From contig NZ_CP122379.1 of assembly GCF_029814825.1 (NCBI RefSeq), positions 868,001 through 932,000 of the forward strand: a stretch of 64,000 bases of DNA, given 5' to 3'. A program made the position numbers and the translations under genes. Numbering within the stretch: position 1 is the stretch's first letter; each line of letters starts with the position of its first letter. Below are positions 49,731 through 59,386 of the stretch, piece after piece. The notes under the pieces were generated by a model. That model saw only the letters and a program-made list of their open reading frames with translations, searched no databases and was not told where the DNA came from. Source of the DNA: Aequorivita marisscotiae (lineage in GTDB: Bacteria > Bacteroidota > Bacteroidia > Flavobacteriales > Flavobacteriaceae).

Positions 49731-50720
49731 CTAAAGTAGTTTGTGGTATATTAAATATTCTGCAATTTGAATTGCATTGGTAGCAGCACCTTTTCTTAGG
49801 TTATCGCTAACAATCCACATATTTAGCGTGTTGGGTTGGGTTTCGTCCCTTCGAATTCTTCCAACAAAAACATCATCTTTGTCGTGCGCATATATGGGCA
49901 TAGGATACGTATTGGTATCTGTATTATCTTGAAGCACAATACCAGGAGTTTCGTGTAACATTTTACGTATAGCGCCTAATTCAAAATCATTTTCAAATTG
50001 AACATTTACAGATTCACTGTGGCCTCCTGCGGTAGGAATTCTAACAGCGGTTGCCGTAATAGAGAAGGTACGGTCGTTTAAAATTTTTTGTGGCTCGCGC
50101 GCTAGTTTCATTTCTTCTTTGGTATAACCATTTTCTTCAAAAACATCGCAATGTGGTAAAGCATTTTTATGAATTGGATAGGGGTAGGCCATTTCTCCCT
50201 TTATTCCGGCCATTTCATTCTCCATTTGTTTAACGGCCTTTAAACCTGTTCCAGACACTGATTGATAGGTAGAGACCACCACGCGCTTTAGCTTGTATTT
50301 TTTATGAAGTGGTGCCAAAACCATTACCAACTGAATTGTTGAACAATTTGGATTGGCAATAATTTTATCGTCCTTCGTTAATATGTGGGCATTTATTTCG
50401 GGTACGATTAGTTTTTTATCGGCCTCCATACGCCAAGCCGACGAATTGTCTATAACGGTAGTCCCTACTGCGGCAAATTTTGGCGCCCATTCTAACGATG
50501 TGCTACCGCCTGCCGAGAAAAGCGCAATATGGGGTTTTGCAGCCACGGCTTCATTAAGGCCAATTACTGTAAGCGTTTTTCCTTTAAATGAAATTTGTTT
50601 GCCCACAGACCTTTCCGAAGCTACTAAGAGCAGCTCATCTACAGGGAAATTGCGTTCCGCCAAGACTTTTAACATTACTTCGCCCACCATTCCTGTGGCA
50701 CCCACCAAAGCTAATTTCAT
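49731..50720 (-). CDS. asd: Aspartate-semialdehyde dehydrogenase
   Basis: 329 residues from the ATG at 50720 (MKLALVGATGMVGEVMLKVL); an in-frame GTG twenty codons upstream is not expected to be used. Catalytic Cys in IIANPNCSTIQLV, His in IPTAGGHSESVNV. It makes L-aspartate semialdehyde for lysine/DAP, threonine and methionine synthesis. Confidence 0.94.
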   Translation of the reverse strand: MKLALVGATGMVGEVMLKVLAERNFPVDELLLVASERSVGKQISFKGKTLTVIGLNEAVAAKPHIALFSAGGSTSLEWAPKFAAVGTTVIDNSSAWRMEADKKLIVPEINAHILTKDDKIIANPNCSTIQLVMVLAPLHKKYKLKRVVVSTYQSVSGTGLKAVKQMENEMAGIKGEMAYPYPIHKNALPHCDVFEENGYTKEEMKLAREPQKILNDRTFSITATAVRIPTAGGHSESVNVQFENDFELGAIRKMLHETPGIVLQDNTDTNTYPMPIYAHDKDDVFVGRIRRDETQPNTLNMWIVSDNLRKGAATNAIQIAEYLIYHKLL

Positions 50721-50845
50721 ATTTCTTAAATTTGAATAATTACCTACAAAGGTCGCAAAGATTTTTGCAAAGTTCACCAATTGAGTGTGGTAAAATTAGC
50801 TTTTGTCTCTTGAATGTTTTTCTAGCGATTGAAAAGCCAGCTTGG

Positions 50846-51427
50846 CTATTTAATTAAGTTATAAATAGCGCCCGCAATTTTATTCTGTCCCTTTTCGGAA
50901 GTCAACAATTTAAAGTCGTTTGGGTTACTTAAATAACCCATTTCAATAAGGGTAATAGGTGCGCTTACATTTTTCAAAATAAAGAAATTTGAATTTCTAA
51001 TTCCATTGCTTTCAAATTCTTGATCTATTGCATTTTTTAGACGTTCAGCAAGTTTGTTAGATGCCTCTGAGAAAGCGTTTTCAGAACTTACAAAAAAATC
51101 GAACCCACTTGCAGCAACATCTACGTTTGAGTTAATGTGAAGTGAAATAACAAAATCTGGATTTAATGTATTTATAAATTCTGCTCGACTTTTTAAGGAA
51201 AGCGGGTAATCTCCTTCACGAGTTAAAATAATTTTTACATCTTCAGCGGTATTTAAAGCCACGATTTTTAATGCGATTTCAAAAACAAGATCCTTTTCTT
51301 TAAAGCCATCTATTGCATACCCGTCATCGTTGCCGCCGTGGCCGACATCAATTACTATTATTTTTTCCGTTGCAGAAGAAAGGAAGGTCGAAAACAGCAA
51401 AATGCTTAATATTATAATATTTCTCAT
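50846..51427 (-). CDS. N-acetylmuramoyl-L-alanine amidase (Amidase_3)
   Basis: 193 residues with a signal peptide (MRNIIILSILLFSTFLSSA). Zinc-site residues are in IDVGHGGNDDG (His), the conserved Glu in FKEKDLVFEIAL, and His in FVISLHINSN; the catalytic Glu is in LIEMGYLSN. It cleaves the amide between muramic acid and the stem peptide in the periplasm. Confidence 0.92.
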   Translation of the reverse strand: MRNIIILSILLFSTFLSSATEKIIVIDVGHGGNDDGYAIDGFKEKDLVFEIALKIVALNTAEDVKIILTREGDYPLSLKSRAEFINTLNPDFVISLHINSNVDVAASGFDFFVSSENAFSEASNKLAERLKNAIDQEFESNGIRNSNFFILKNVSAPITLIEMGYLSNPNDFKLLTSEKGQNKIAGAIYNLIK

Positions 51428-51471
51428 AAACGCTTATTTAAAAATTACAGTGTTGATAAACATATAAAAAG

Positions 51472-51501
51472 AACCCTCTCTCGATTGAACGAAAGAGGGT
51501 T
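51472..51501 (-). terminator. Terminator below mscL
   Basis: AACCCTCT (51472-51479) and AGAGGGTT (51494-51501) form the stem, extended by an inner TCG/CGA; the loop is short. It lies 38 bases below the mscL stop on the minus strand. Confidence 0.7.
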
Positions 51502-51538
51502 TAAGGGTTAGAATATGTAATGTAGCGGTGATTGAAAT

Positions 51539-51949
51539 TTATTTTTTTCTAAGCTCATCACGAATTTCCAATAGGATATCTTTTTCAGATGGTCCCGGAT
51601 CTGGTGCAGGAGCTGCTTCTTTTTTCTTTCGAACTTTTGCGTAGGCTTTAACGATTAAAAACAATACAAATCCTACGATAATCAAGTTAATGATTGAGTT
51701 AACCCATTTACCCCACATTACTGCATTTTCAGGTTCTACTACTTCACCGTCTGGTCCAATAACTGCTGGATCTAGCACGTATTTAAGATCGGCAAAATCT
51801 ACGCCTCCAGTAAAATGCCCTACAATAGGCATAATCATATCATTTGTAAAGCCGGTAACTACGAGTCCAACGGCACTTGCCAAAATTACGGCTACGGCAA
51901 GATCTACGACGTTGCCCGTCATAATAAAATCTCTAAATTCCTTTAACAT
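51539..51949 (-). CDS. mscL: Large-conductance mechanosensitive channel
   Basis: 136 residues: MLKEFRDFIMTGNVVDLAVAVILASAVGLVVTGF is the pore-forming first segment, a periplasmic loop (GGVDFADLKYVLDP) follows, then the second helix and a charged C-terminal helix (EKDILLEIRDEL). MscL is the pressure-release valve for hypo-osmotic shock. Confidence 0.95.
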   Translation of the reverse strand: MLKEFRDFIMTGNVVDLAVAVILASAVGLVVTGFTNDMIMPIVGHFTGGVDFADLKYVLDPAVIGPDGEVVEPENAVMWGKWVNSIINLIIVGFVLFLIVKAYAKVRKKKEAAPAPDPGPSEKDILLEIRDELRKK

Positions 51950-52029
51950 ATTTTGATGGTTTTAATGGTTAATATGTGCTAATTTACTTAAAATGCTTTC
52001 AAAAAATTAATACTTTATACATTTAAGTA

Positions 52030-53139
52030 TTAATTTTTACGAATTACCCGTTTTACTCGTTGCGATATGGCCGTAATCAGTTCATAAGAAATTGTATTTA
52101 TTGAAGCCGCTAAGTCTTCAGCACTGGCAGAGGGGCCAAAAATAATTGCCTCATCGCCTTCTTCACAAGTAATATTAGTAACATCTACCATAATCATATC
52201 CATACAAACGTTACCAAGAATAGGTGCCTTTTTTCCAGCAATAGTTACCCATCCTTTTCCTTTGCCATATGAGCGCGGAATACCATCTGCGTGACCAATG
52301 GGAAGAGTTGCAGATCTGGTTACTGTTTCAGCAATAAAACCGCGATTATAACCAACACTTTGATTTTTTTGCACCACGTGGATTTGCGAAATAACCGTTT
52401 TTAAGGTGGCTACAGGTTTTAAATGTTTGTTTTCTTCGGGATCATTTCCAAAGCCGTAAAGACCAATTCCAGATCGCACCATGTTAAAATGCGCTTCGGG
52501 ATAATTTATTATTCCAGATGTATTTGCACAGTGTAACAACGGCTTGTACCCAAGTTTAGCGATTAATTCCTCCGAAATTTCTCTAAAATCTTTAATCTGA
52601 CCTTGGGTAAACTCCTTCAATTTTAAATCTTCGCTAGCAGCTAAATGCGAAAAAATAGATTTTACTTTTACGCTTTTTGTGTTGGAAAGTGTTTCTGCAA
52701 TCCATAATAAATCATTGTGGTTAAACCCCAAACGATTTAACCCCGTATTAAATTTTAAATGTATTGGATAGTTAGATTGATTGTGATTCTCTGCAAATTC
52801 AATAAACTCTTTTAAGGTTTTTCGAGAATAAATGCTCGGTTCCAGACAGCGATTTACAATAGTTTCAAAATTAACTGGCAGCGGATGCAACACTAAAATT
52901 GGAGTTTTTATTGAAGCATTTCTAAGTGTTTCGCCCTCATTAGTATAGGCTACAGCAAAATAAGATACACCCAAAGTTTCAAGTTCTTTTGCAACAATAA
53001 CTGCATCGTTACCGTAGGCGTATGCTTTTACTACTGCAAGCATTTTCGTGCTCGGAGCTATTTTTGAAGTTATATATTTGTAATTTGAATTGAGCGCATT
53101 TAAGTCAATTTCTAATAAGGTTTCTGTGGCTTTGGGCAT
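52030..53139 (-). CDS. alr: Alanine racemase
   Basis: 369 residues from the ATG at 53139 (MPKATETLLEIDLNALNSNY); the frame is open to 53214, but that would overlap tdk. PLP lysine in MLAVVKAYAYGNDA; the conserved LKFNTGLNRLGF, SHLAASED, VRSGIGLYGFG and GNVCMDMIMVDVT are all present. It makes D-alanine for peptidoglycan. It follows tdk closely, with the two probably co-transcribed. Confidence 0.93.
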   Translation of the reverse strand: MPKATETLLEIDLNALNSNYKYITSKIAPSTKMLAVVKAYAYGNDAVIVAKELETLGVSYFAVAYTNEGETLRNASIKTPILVLHPLPVNFETIVNRCLEPSIYSRKTLKEFIEFAENHNQSNYPIHLKFNTGLNRLGFNHNDLLWIAETLSNTKSVKVKSIFSHLAASEDLKLKEFTQGQIKDFREISEELIAKLGYKPLLHCANTSGIINYPEAHFNMVRSGIGLYGFGNDPEENKHLKPVATLKTVISQIHVVQKNQSVGYNRGFIAETVTRSATLPIGHADGIPRSYGKGKGWVTIAGKKAPILGNVCMDMIMVDVTNITCEEGDEAIIFGPSASAEDLAASINTISYELITAISQRVKRVIRKN

Positions 53140-53170
53140 ATTATGCTTGTTTTCCCGTTTTATCGGGCTG

Positions 53171-53818
53171 TCAGTCTTGGCGAGATGCTTTTTCATCTTT
53201 AATTTCTTCGGCATCCTTCACGTCTAATTTTACTACTTTATCTCTGAGCTGTACTTTGTAATATGCAGCGCGGCTTAGGGGTTCGTATTCTTCGGTTTCG
53301 CCCAGCAAAACAAGCGCTTCACTTTTTGCTTTTCTATAGCTATAGTGTGCAAGATTACCCGTTCGGGTGCAGACGGCGTGTACTTTTGTTACATATTCGG
53401 CAGTTGCCATTAAAGCGGGCATTGGGCCAAACGGATTTCCTTTATAATCCATATCCAGCCCCGCTACGATTACCCGAACGCCCCGGTTGGCGAGGTCGTT
53501 GCACACTTTTACTATTTCGTCATCAAAAAATTGAGCCTCGTCTATACCTACTACATCGCAATTATCTGCCAAAATAGGAATATTAGCTGCTGCCGGAACG
53601 GGCGTAGATCTAATTTTATTGCTATCGTGGCTAGTTACAGCATCTTCGGCGTAACGAGTATCTAATGATGGAGTAAAAATTTCAACTTTTTGTCGAGCAA
53701 ATTGGGCACGTTTTAACCTTCGGATAAGTTCTTCGGTCTTTCCTGAAAACATGGAACCGCAGATTACTTCAATCCAACCAAATTGTTCTTTCTGATTTAC
53801 GGTATTTTCAAGAAACAT
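53171..53818 (-). CDS. tdk: Thymidine kinase
   Basis: 215 residues of the type II class: P-loop [18 protein letters not shown], Walker B/active Glu in [11 protein letters not shown], and the thymidine-binding [19 protein letters not shown]. One Cys pair for zinc is visible (AVCTRTGN) though incomplete by eye. It salvages thymidine to dTMP. On the minus strand a TACTTTTG box lies at 53858-53865. Confidence 0.93.
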   Translation of the reverse strand: MFLENTVNQKEQFGWIEVICGSMFSGKTEELIRRLKRAQFARQKVEIFTPSLDTRYAEDAVTSHDSNKIRSTPVPAAANIPILADNCDVVGIDEAQFFDDEIVKVCNDLANRGVRVIVAGLDMDYKGNPFGPMPALMATAEYVTKVHAVCTRTGNLAHYSYRKAKSEALVLLGETEEYEPLSRAAYYKVQLRDKVVKLDVKDAEEIKDEKASRQD

Positions 53819-53999
53819 AGTTTATTTTTACGCGAAACATGAACACAAATCTATTTACAAAAGTAAACGCAACTAAAATACGGTTTAAAACCTTTGTAAA
53901 ATATTGGTTTTAAACAAGAAACAAAAATAGTTGACGTTTACATATAGGATGCGTAAATTTATAAAAACAAAATAGAAAATCCGTTTAATTTAAAAAGAT

Positions 54000-54791
54000 A
54001 TGAAGAAGAAAGTCCGCGAGCAGGTAACAGCGCTCGCCAAGCAGCTAATTGAAGAAGAAAGTACTTGTAAAACCGCATATTTAAAGGGGTTAGTTGGCGA
54101 ACTATACGAAAAATTATCTGTGCTCGAATATCTTGAAAATCAGTTGGAAGATACGCCCGAAGATAGCACTATAGATTCCTTAGATTCAAAAAGTTTCCGC
54201 GAAGAAAACTGGTTTACGGAGCCCGAACCCGTGCCACAACCAGAACATAAAGAAGATCTTATTGAACCTTTGATGGAAAAAATAAAAGATATTGTAGCCC
54301 AAATGCCCGAAGAAAGCGAGCGTATTGACGAATTACTGGAAGAAATGATGCCAAAAAACCAAGCGGCAACCTCGGTACAGGTTAAGGAAAAGCCTTCGGT
54401 AAAATACACAAAAAACGATTTGGAGGAATTTGCTTCAAATTATCAGCAAATGCCCGAATTTGAAAGAAAAACAACCGGGCTCTTCCCAAAAGCTTCGGAA
54501 GGAGAAAAGGCGAGCAAAACATTAAAAGAATCTCGTCCAAAATCGCTAAACGAAACTATTAACAAAGGACTAAATATTGGGCTCAATGATCGTTTAGCCT
54601 TTATAAAGCATCTCTTTGACGGTCACGCCGAAGATTACACCCGGGTACTTTCACAAATTAACACGATGGATAATTTTGATGAAGTACAAAATTTCGTGAA
54701 GGCAAAAGTAAAGCCAGATTATAATTATTGGTTAGATAAAGAAGAATATTCTGAACGTTTTATGAATATCATTGAAAAACGCTTTAACTAA
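54000..54791 (+). CDS. Charged coiled-coil protein of unknown function
   Basis: 263 residues, strongly charged. The first third is helical (VREQVTALAKQLIEEESTCKTAYLKGLVGELYEKL), the middle is Pro/Glu-rich and probably disordered, and the last 75 residues (LNIGLNDRLAFIKHLFDGHAEDYTRVLSQI) look folded. No signal peptide or known motif. A likely promoter (TTG at 53931, TAAATTTA at 53954) lies upstream. Bacteroidota have similar conserved proteins, but I cannot name the family. Confidence 0.7.
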   Translation: MKKKVREQVTALAKQLIEEESTCKTAYLKGLVGELYEKLSVLEYLENQLEDTPEDSTIDSLDSKSFREENWFTEPEPVPQPEHKEDLIEPLMEKIKDIVAQMPEESERIDELLEEMMPKNQAATSVQVKEKPSVKYTKNDLEEFASNYQQMPEFERKTTGLFPKASEGEKASKTLKESRPKSLNETINKGLNIGLNDRLAFIKHLFDGHAEDYTRVLSQINTMDNFDEVQNFVKAKVKPDYNYWLDKEEYSERFMNIIEKRFN

Positions 54792-54800
54792 ATAAATGTC

Positions 54801-55157
54801 ATGACAGCCCAAAAAACCATTTATTGGATAGCCACAAGCCTGCTTAGCGCATTATTTTTATATTCGGCATTTACTTATTTAACAGATACCGCGGTAATTG
54901 AAGGTACATATCAAGATTATCAATATCCTTCCTATTTGGTAATTCCGATGGCGCTTGCTAAAATTTCTGCCATTGTATTTATAATTTTACGAAGGCCAAA
55001 ATGGGTTATGGAGTGGGCCTATGCAGGGCTTTTTTTCGATTTGGTATTGGCCTGCTTTGCCCTTTACCGAATTGGCGACCCAGGAATGACGCTGCCATTG
55101 TTTGGAATTTTGGTATTATTAATTTCATACTTCTTCGGAAAAACCGTACGCCCATAA
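54801..55157 (+). CDS. DoxX-like (DoxX_2) membrane protein
   Basis: 118 residues with four hydrophobic segments (IYWIATSLLSALFLYSAFTYL, YLVIPMALAKISAIVFIIL, WAYAGLFFDLVLACFAL, PLFGILVLLISYFFG). The YPSYLVIPMALAKISA loop is typical of DoxX_2. It starts 9 bases after the coiled-coil gene and 3 bases before rsmI, so the three are probably co-transcribed. Function unknown. Confidence 0.8.
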   Translation: MTAQKTIYWIATSLLSALFLYSAFTYLTDTAVIEGTYQDYQYPSYLVIPMALAKISAIVFIILRRPKWVMEWAYAGLFFDLVLACFALYRIGDPGMTLPLFGILVLLISYFFGKTVRP

Positions 55158-55160
55158 ATT

Positions 55161-55835
55161 ATGACGGGAAAACTCTATTTGGTACCCACACCCATCGGCA
55201 ATTTAAAAGATATGACTTTTCGTGCGGTAGAAGTACTGAATGAAGTAGATTTAATTCTCGCCGAAGATACGCGCAATAGCGGAAAACTATTAAAACATTT
55301 TAAAATAGGTACCCAAATGCATTCGCACCACATGCACAACGAGCACAAAACGGTGGAAGGCATTGTAAAACGAATTCAAAACGGTGAAAACATTGCGTTA
55401 ATTAGCGATGCCGGAACTCCGGCCATTAGCGACCCAGGATTTCTATTAACCCGTGCCTGTGTTGAAGCTGGTATTGAAGTAGATTGTTTGCCTGGCGCGA
55501 CTGCCTTTGTTCCCGCATTAGTTAACAGCGGTTTCCCAAACGATAAATTTGTATTTGAAGGATTTCTCCCTGTGAAAAAAGGAAGACAAACCCGCTTGGA
55601 ACTTTTAGCCGAAGAAACCCGAACTATTATTTTCTACGAATCGCCGCACAAGCTTTTGAAAACACTCGCACAGTTTGTGAAATATTTTGGCACAGAAAGA
55701 CGAGTTTCCGTTTCGCGCGAACTCACAAAACTACACGAAGAAACCGTCCGCGGCACTGCCGAAGAAGTTTTAAACCATTTTGAAAACAAGCCGCCGAAGG
55801 GGGAGATTGTTATTGTAGTTGCCGGGAAGAAATAG
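55161..55835 (+). CDS. rsmI: 16S rRNA (cytidine-1402-2'-O)-methyltransferase
   Basis: 224 residues. Start MTGKLYLVPTPIGNLKDMTFRA and the motifs LAEDTRNSGKLL, SDAGTPAISDPGF, LPGATAFVPALVNSG, FYESPHKLLKTL and SRELTKLHEE are diagnostic for RsmI of the SAM-dependent tetrapyrrole-methylase fold. It methylates C1402 in the ribosomal P site region. Probably the last gene of a three-gene transcript. Confidence 0.94.
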   Translation: MTGKLYLVPTPIGNLKDMTFRAVEVLNEVDLILAEDTRNSGKLLKHFKIGTQMHSHHMHNEHKTVEGIVKRIQNGENIALISDAGTPAISDPGFLLTRACVEAGIEVDCLPGATAFVPALVNSGFPNDKFVFEGFLPVKKGRQTRLELLAEETRTIIFYESPHKLLKTLAQFVKYFGTERRVSVSRELTKLHEETVRGTAEEVLNHFENKPPKGEIVIVVAGKK

Positions 55836-55852
55836 TTTTTCGTTTTACATAA

Positions 55853-55870
55853 TGTTTTTTATAAAAAACA
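55853..55870. promoter_or_regulatory. Palindrome upstream of the AAA/DUF4143 gene (copy 1)
   Basis: TGTTTTTTATAAAAAACA is an 18-bp perfect palindrome, 38 bases upstream of the -7 box region. A related palindrome lies at 55915-55936. Confidence 0.5.
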
Positions 55871-55890
55871 CTTTTTGTTTATTTTGTTTT

Positions 55891-55918
55891 TTGTCGTAAA
55901 CAATATTTATTATATTTG
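55891..55918 (+). promoter_or_regulatory. Promoter of the AAA/DUF4143 gene
   Basis: TTG at 55891-55893, a 17-base spacer, then TATATTTG (55911-55918), an exact Bacteroidota -7 box. The expected start of transcription is only about 10 bases above the ATG, so the leader is very short. Confidence 0.6.
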
Positions 55919-55936
55919 TTTTTCATAAAAAACAAA
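55915..55936. promoter_or_regulatory. Palindrome overlapping the AAA/DUF4143 promoter (copy 2)
   Basis: TTTGTTTTT-CATA-AAAAACAAA has perfect 9-bp arms; it overlaps the -7 box and ends directly before the ATG at 55937. With copy 1 it looks like a pair of operator half-sites. Confidence 0.5.
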
Positions 55937-57133
55937 ATGAAAGAGCTTTTCATAATCAGCGAACGTATTTTAGATGCTTTAAATATCCAAAAAGAACGGT
56001 ACTTGTTGGAGCAAATTGATTGGTCGCAACGGCTTATCGGGATAAAGGGTGCTAGAGGCTCTGGGAAAACAACCCTATTGCTTCAACGTATAAAATTTCA
56101 TCTTTCCGAAGCGGAAAAACCTTTGTACACTTCCTTAGACAATCTATATTTTATGAACCATACCTTAATTGGTTTGGCGGAGGAATTTGCAGTACAAGGC
56201 GGAACACATTTGTTTTTAGACGAGGTACACAAATACCCGAACTGGTCTCGGGAATTAAAGCTGATTTACGACCAATTACCTTCTCTAAATGTAATATTTA
56301 CATCTTCCTCCATTCTTGAAATAAATAAAGGAGAATCCGATCTAAGTCGACGGGCGGTGAAATATATTTTAAAGGAAATGTCGTTTCGTGAATATTTGAA
56401 TATAAAACATAACCTCAATGTACCATCTTTCAATTTCGAATATATTCTCAAAAATCAAAAAGAAGTAGCACTAGAACTTAAAAAGCATGTTAAATTCCCA
56501 GTAGCAGAATTCAAGGAATATCTAAAATACGGCTGCTATCCTTATAGCTTTGAGGGAATTGACAATTATTATCCCAAACTTTTAGATACCATTAATTTAA
56601 TGCTCGAGATAGATGTAAGTTCAGTAGAAAACATCCCGTATCAAGAAAGTCGGAAAATAAAAAAGCTGCTCGTTGCTATTGCACAAAGTGCCCCATTTAC
56701 GCCCAACGTTTCAAAACTTAGTGAGCGCTTGGGTTTTTCAAGGAATTTTCTGTTGAATTCACTCAAAATATTAGATCGAGCCGAACTTATTCATGAATTC
56801 TTTACTCCTTTAAAAGGCATTGGTGCATTCACCAAACCTGAAAAATTATACCTCAACAATACTAATTTAATTTATGCACTTGCACAAAGTCAACTAGAGC
56901 AAGGAACCCTACGCGAAACATTTTTTGCCAATCAATTAAAACATATTCATGAAATTCACCTTGTTAAAAAAGGTGATTTTATCGTAAACAGAAAATATAC
57001 CGTTGAAATAGGAGGCAAAAATAAAACTACACATCAGATTAAAGATCTCAAAGATGCTTTTATACTTAAAGATGATATTGAAATTGGAGCCTTAAACATT
57101 ATTCCATTACATCTTTTTGGATTAATGTACTAA
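55937..57133 (+). CDS. AAA_14/DUF4143 ATPase
   Basis: 398 residues from the ATG at 55937. P-loop RLIGIKGARGSGKTTLLLQ, Walker B-like THLFLDEVHKYPNWSRELKLIYDQ, sensor FTSSSILEI, RRAVKYILKEMSFREYLN, and a C-terminal DUF4143-type domain (YLNNTNLIYAL, FFANQLKH, GDFIVNRKYTVEIGGKNK). This architecture is common and of unknown role, sometimes linked to defence or toxin-like modules. The motif set is intact. It carries its own promoter flanked by paired palindromes and is a recent-looking single gene. Confidence 0.88.
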   Translation: MKELFIISERILDALNIQKERYLLEQIDWSQRLIGIKGARGSGKTTLLLQRIKFHLSEAEKPLYTSLDNLYFMNHTLIGLAEEFAVQGGTHLFLDEVHKYPNWSRELKLIYDQLPSLNVIFTSSSILEINKGESDLSRRAVKYILKEMSFREYLNIKHNLNVPSFNFEYILKNQKEVALELKKHVKFPVAEFKEYLKYGCYPYSFEGIDNYYPKLLDTINLMLEIDVSSVENIPYQESRKIKKLLVAIAQSAPFTPNVSKLSERLGFSRNFLLNSLKILDRAELIHEFFTPLKGIGAFTKPEKLYLNNTNLIYALAQSQLEQGTLRETFFANQLKHIHEIHLVKKGDFIVNRKYTVEIGGKNKTTHQIKDLKDAFILKDDIEIGALNIIPLHLFGLMY

Positions 57134-57153
57134 TAGTTATCAATCTAAAATTA

Positions 57154-57741
57154 CTAGTGCTTTCCTTTATTCCACCCATGTTTCCCGAGATATTGCTCGC
57201 CACTTTCTACAGCACCTTTTTCAATTGAAGTACCCATTGAGTCATTCCAACGGTTTAAGTATCCAAAGAGCGAAATCACGCCCAGCATTTCTACAATTTC
57301 GCCTTCATCCCAATTATTGTAAAGTCTTTGTTTTATTTTCTCATCAACGGCATTTGGTACTTGGCTGGCAGCGAGTGAAAAATCCAAAGCAGCGCGTTCA
57401 GCCTCTGAAAATGCAGGATGGGTTCTGTATTCCCAAATATTATCAAGTTGCTCCTGCTCGGCTCCGTAACGTTCGGCAGCGCGAATGGCGTGTGCTTGGC
57501 AATAGCGGCAACCCGTGGCATTACTGCTCACCCAAGCAATCATTCGTTTTAAAGCTGAAGTAACGCGGCCTTCATTCGCCATTACGGCTTTGTTGAGGTT
57601 GATAAACGCTTTGCTAATTGCCGGTCGATGCTGCATAGTAAGCACGCTGTTGGGACAAAAACCAAGTGTTTCATTAAAAAACTTGGCTAACTGTTGGGTG
57701 TCTGCATCGTAGTTTGGAGAAAGTGGAATTACTAGAGCCAT
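57154..57741 (-). CDS. AhpD/carboxymuconolactone decarboxylase-family peroxidase-like protein
   Basis: 195 residues, all helical. The redox motif CRYCQAHAIRAAERYGAE has the CxxC and following His of AhpD-like enzymes. These act as peroxidase partners or alkylhydroperoxidases. It ends 20 bases from the convergent ATPase gene, with no hairpin between. Confidence 0.88.
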   Translation of the reverse strand: MALVIPLSPNYDADTQQLAKFFNETLGFCPNSVLTMQHRPAISKAFINLNKAVMANEGRVTSALKRMIAWVSSNATGCRYCQAHAIRAAERYGAEQEQLDNIWEYRTHPAFSEAERAALDFSLAASQVPNAVDEKIKQRLYNNWDEGEIVEMLGVISLFGYLNRWNDSMGTSIEKGAVESGEQYLGKHGWNKGKH

Positions 57742-57874
57742 CGGTGATTTTTAAATAATTTTTGCCGAAGATATGAATTGCCAATGGCAAATACCAAAAC
57801 ACTGCTTCGAAATTAAAATAAATTTCAACATCTAAATGTGTCAAACTGAACTGAATCAATATGAAATAGAATAT

Positions 57875-59347
57875 TTAATTCTTCAATAAACGAAAAACAC
57901 TCTTTGAAGTTTTCAGAAAATAAACGCCACTTTGGACAGCGGCAAGATTTAGCTGTGTTTGCTTTTCAGTCAATTCACCGGAAGAGATAATTTTTCCTGT
58001 AATATCTGTTATTTGGAAAGGTGTGTTTTCAGAAAACAATTCGCGTTCAATAGTGAAAATTCCATTTGATGGGTTTGGGTAAATTTTAAAGCTATCGTTT
58101 TCAAATTCTGAAACACTTAATGGACCATTAATAAGACGAGCCACAACCAAGCTTTCGCTGCCACTGTAGAAAAATGTATTGCCTCCAATTACGAGTTTTC
58201 CGTCCTGCTGAAAAGCAATATCGGCACCTTCAAAACCCAGCGCAGTGTAGCCGTTAGCGCCAAAAGTAGTGTCAAGTATTCCTTCTGAATTAAATCTATA
58301 AGTCCTGTTAAAATCGGGCTCAAACCCAAAAGTAACTCCAAAAACAATTATGTTGTTATCTGGCTGAATCAAAATTTTAAGGGCAGTAAATATATCGCCG
58401 TCAATAATTGCCGTTCCATTATTTCCAAATGAAGTGTCAATTTCACCACTTGGCAGGAATCTTTTTATGGAAGTTCCGGGTTGTGTTCTCAACGAGGTTA
58501 GTATTTTTCCATCGTCTTGAATAGTGATAGATGAATGAAATACTTCAGAGGACGACTCTATTTCAACAATACCATCAACTCCAAAATCATTGTCCAAATC
58601 GCCATTAGGTAAAAATCTGGCGATTTGGAATTTTTTTACAAAATTCTCTTCGGTTTTATAAGGCACTACTATTTTATTATCGCTTTGTACCTTAATGCCA
58701 AAAACTTTAAAGGATTCATTATTTATAAAATGAAAGAGACTTCCATTTGTGCCAAATGAAGTGTCCAGCGACCCATCTGGCAAATACTTTACCAGTAAAA
58801 TAGAATTGTCGCCTCCATTTGTTGAACTTCCCCCTGCCAATATTTTAGCGTCGGGAAGCAACACAGTGCCGCTTAAATAGTTTTCGGCATAACTGGTTTT
58901 TACAATTCCGTCCGTGCCAAAAGATGTATCTAAAGTGCCATTTGGTAAATAGCGAACCAATAGAAAGCCTACTTCTCCATTTTCAAAAAATGTTGTGGAG
59001 GTTATAATTTTTTGATCGGGCTGAATGTGAAGTGAATTAAAGTATTCCTCGTAAAAATTTCCAATTTGCGTAGTTACCAATCCTCCTATTCCAAAAGTAG
59101 AATCCAAGCTGCCATCGGGCAGATGTCCAGCAAGTGCGTAAGAAAAACCGCCTCCGGAGTGGCTTGCAAAACCATAAATTATTATTCTTCCATTATCTTG
59201 AACAGCTATGGAAGTACCTCTGTCGCTCCTTCCAAAAAAATCGGTAATTGCAAAGCCATTATTCCCAAAAGATGTATCAAGTGTTCCATCCTGCGAATAG
59301 GTAAGTGTTGAAGCTATTCCTATTAAAAAAAGTAAAAGTATTTTCAT
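57875..59347 (-). CDS. T9SS cargo protein with delta-60 repeat propeller (paralog 1)
   Basis: 490 residues. Signal peptide MKILLLFLIGIASTLTYSQ, then eight or so copies of the delta-60 / DUF5122 repeat: LPDGSLDTSFGxxGxxxxxxxxxxEx, spaced about 50-55 residues. C-terminal T9SS type A domain (YPNPSNGIFTIERELF...SVFRLLKN). It is the downstream paralog of the gene at 59387 and shares an exactly identical 55-base segment with it at the 3' end. Surface location is expected; function unknown. Confidence 0.88.
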   Translation of the reverse strand: MKILLLFLIGIASTLTYSQDGTLDTSFGNNGFAITDFFGRSDRGTSIAVQDNGRIIIYGFASHSGGGFSYALAGHLPDGSLDSTFGIGGLVTTQIGNFYEEYFNSLHIQPDQKIITSTTFFENGEVGFLLVRYLPNGTLDTSFGTDGIVKTSYAENYLSGTVLLPDAKILAGGSSTNGGDNSILLVKYLPDGSLDTSFGTNGSLFHFINNESFKVFGIKVQSDNKIVVPYKTEENFVKKFQIARFLPNGDLDNDFGVDGIVEIESSSEVFHSSITIQDDGKILTSLRTQPGTSIKRFLPSGEIDTSFGNNGTAIIDGDIFTALKILIQPDNNIIVFGVTFGFEPDFNRTYRFNSEGILDTTFGANGYTALGFEGADIAFQQDGKLVIGGNTFFYSGSESLVVARLINGPLSVSEFENDSFKIYPNPSNGIFTIERELFSENTPFQITDITGKIISSGELTEKQTQLNLAAVQSGVYFLKTSKSVFRLLKN

Positions 59348-59386
59348 ATTTTCAAGTTTTAATGCTTCCGAAGAAATTTTTTCAAC

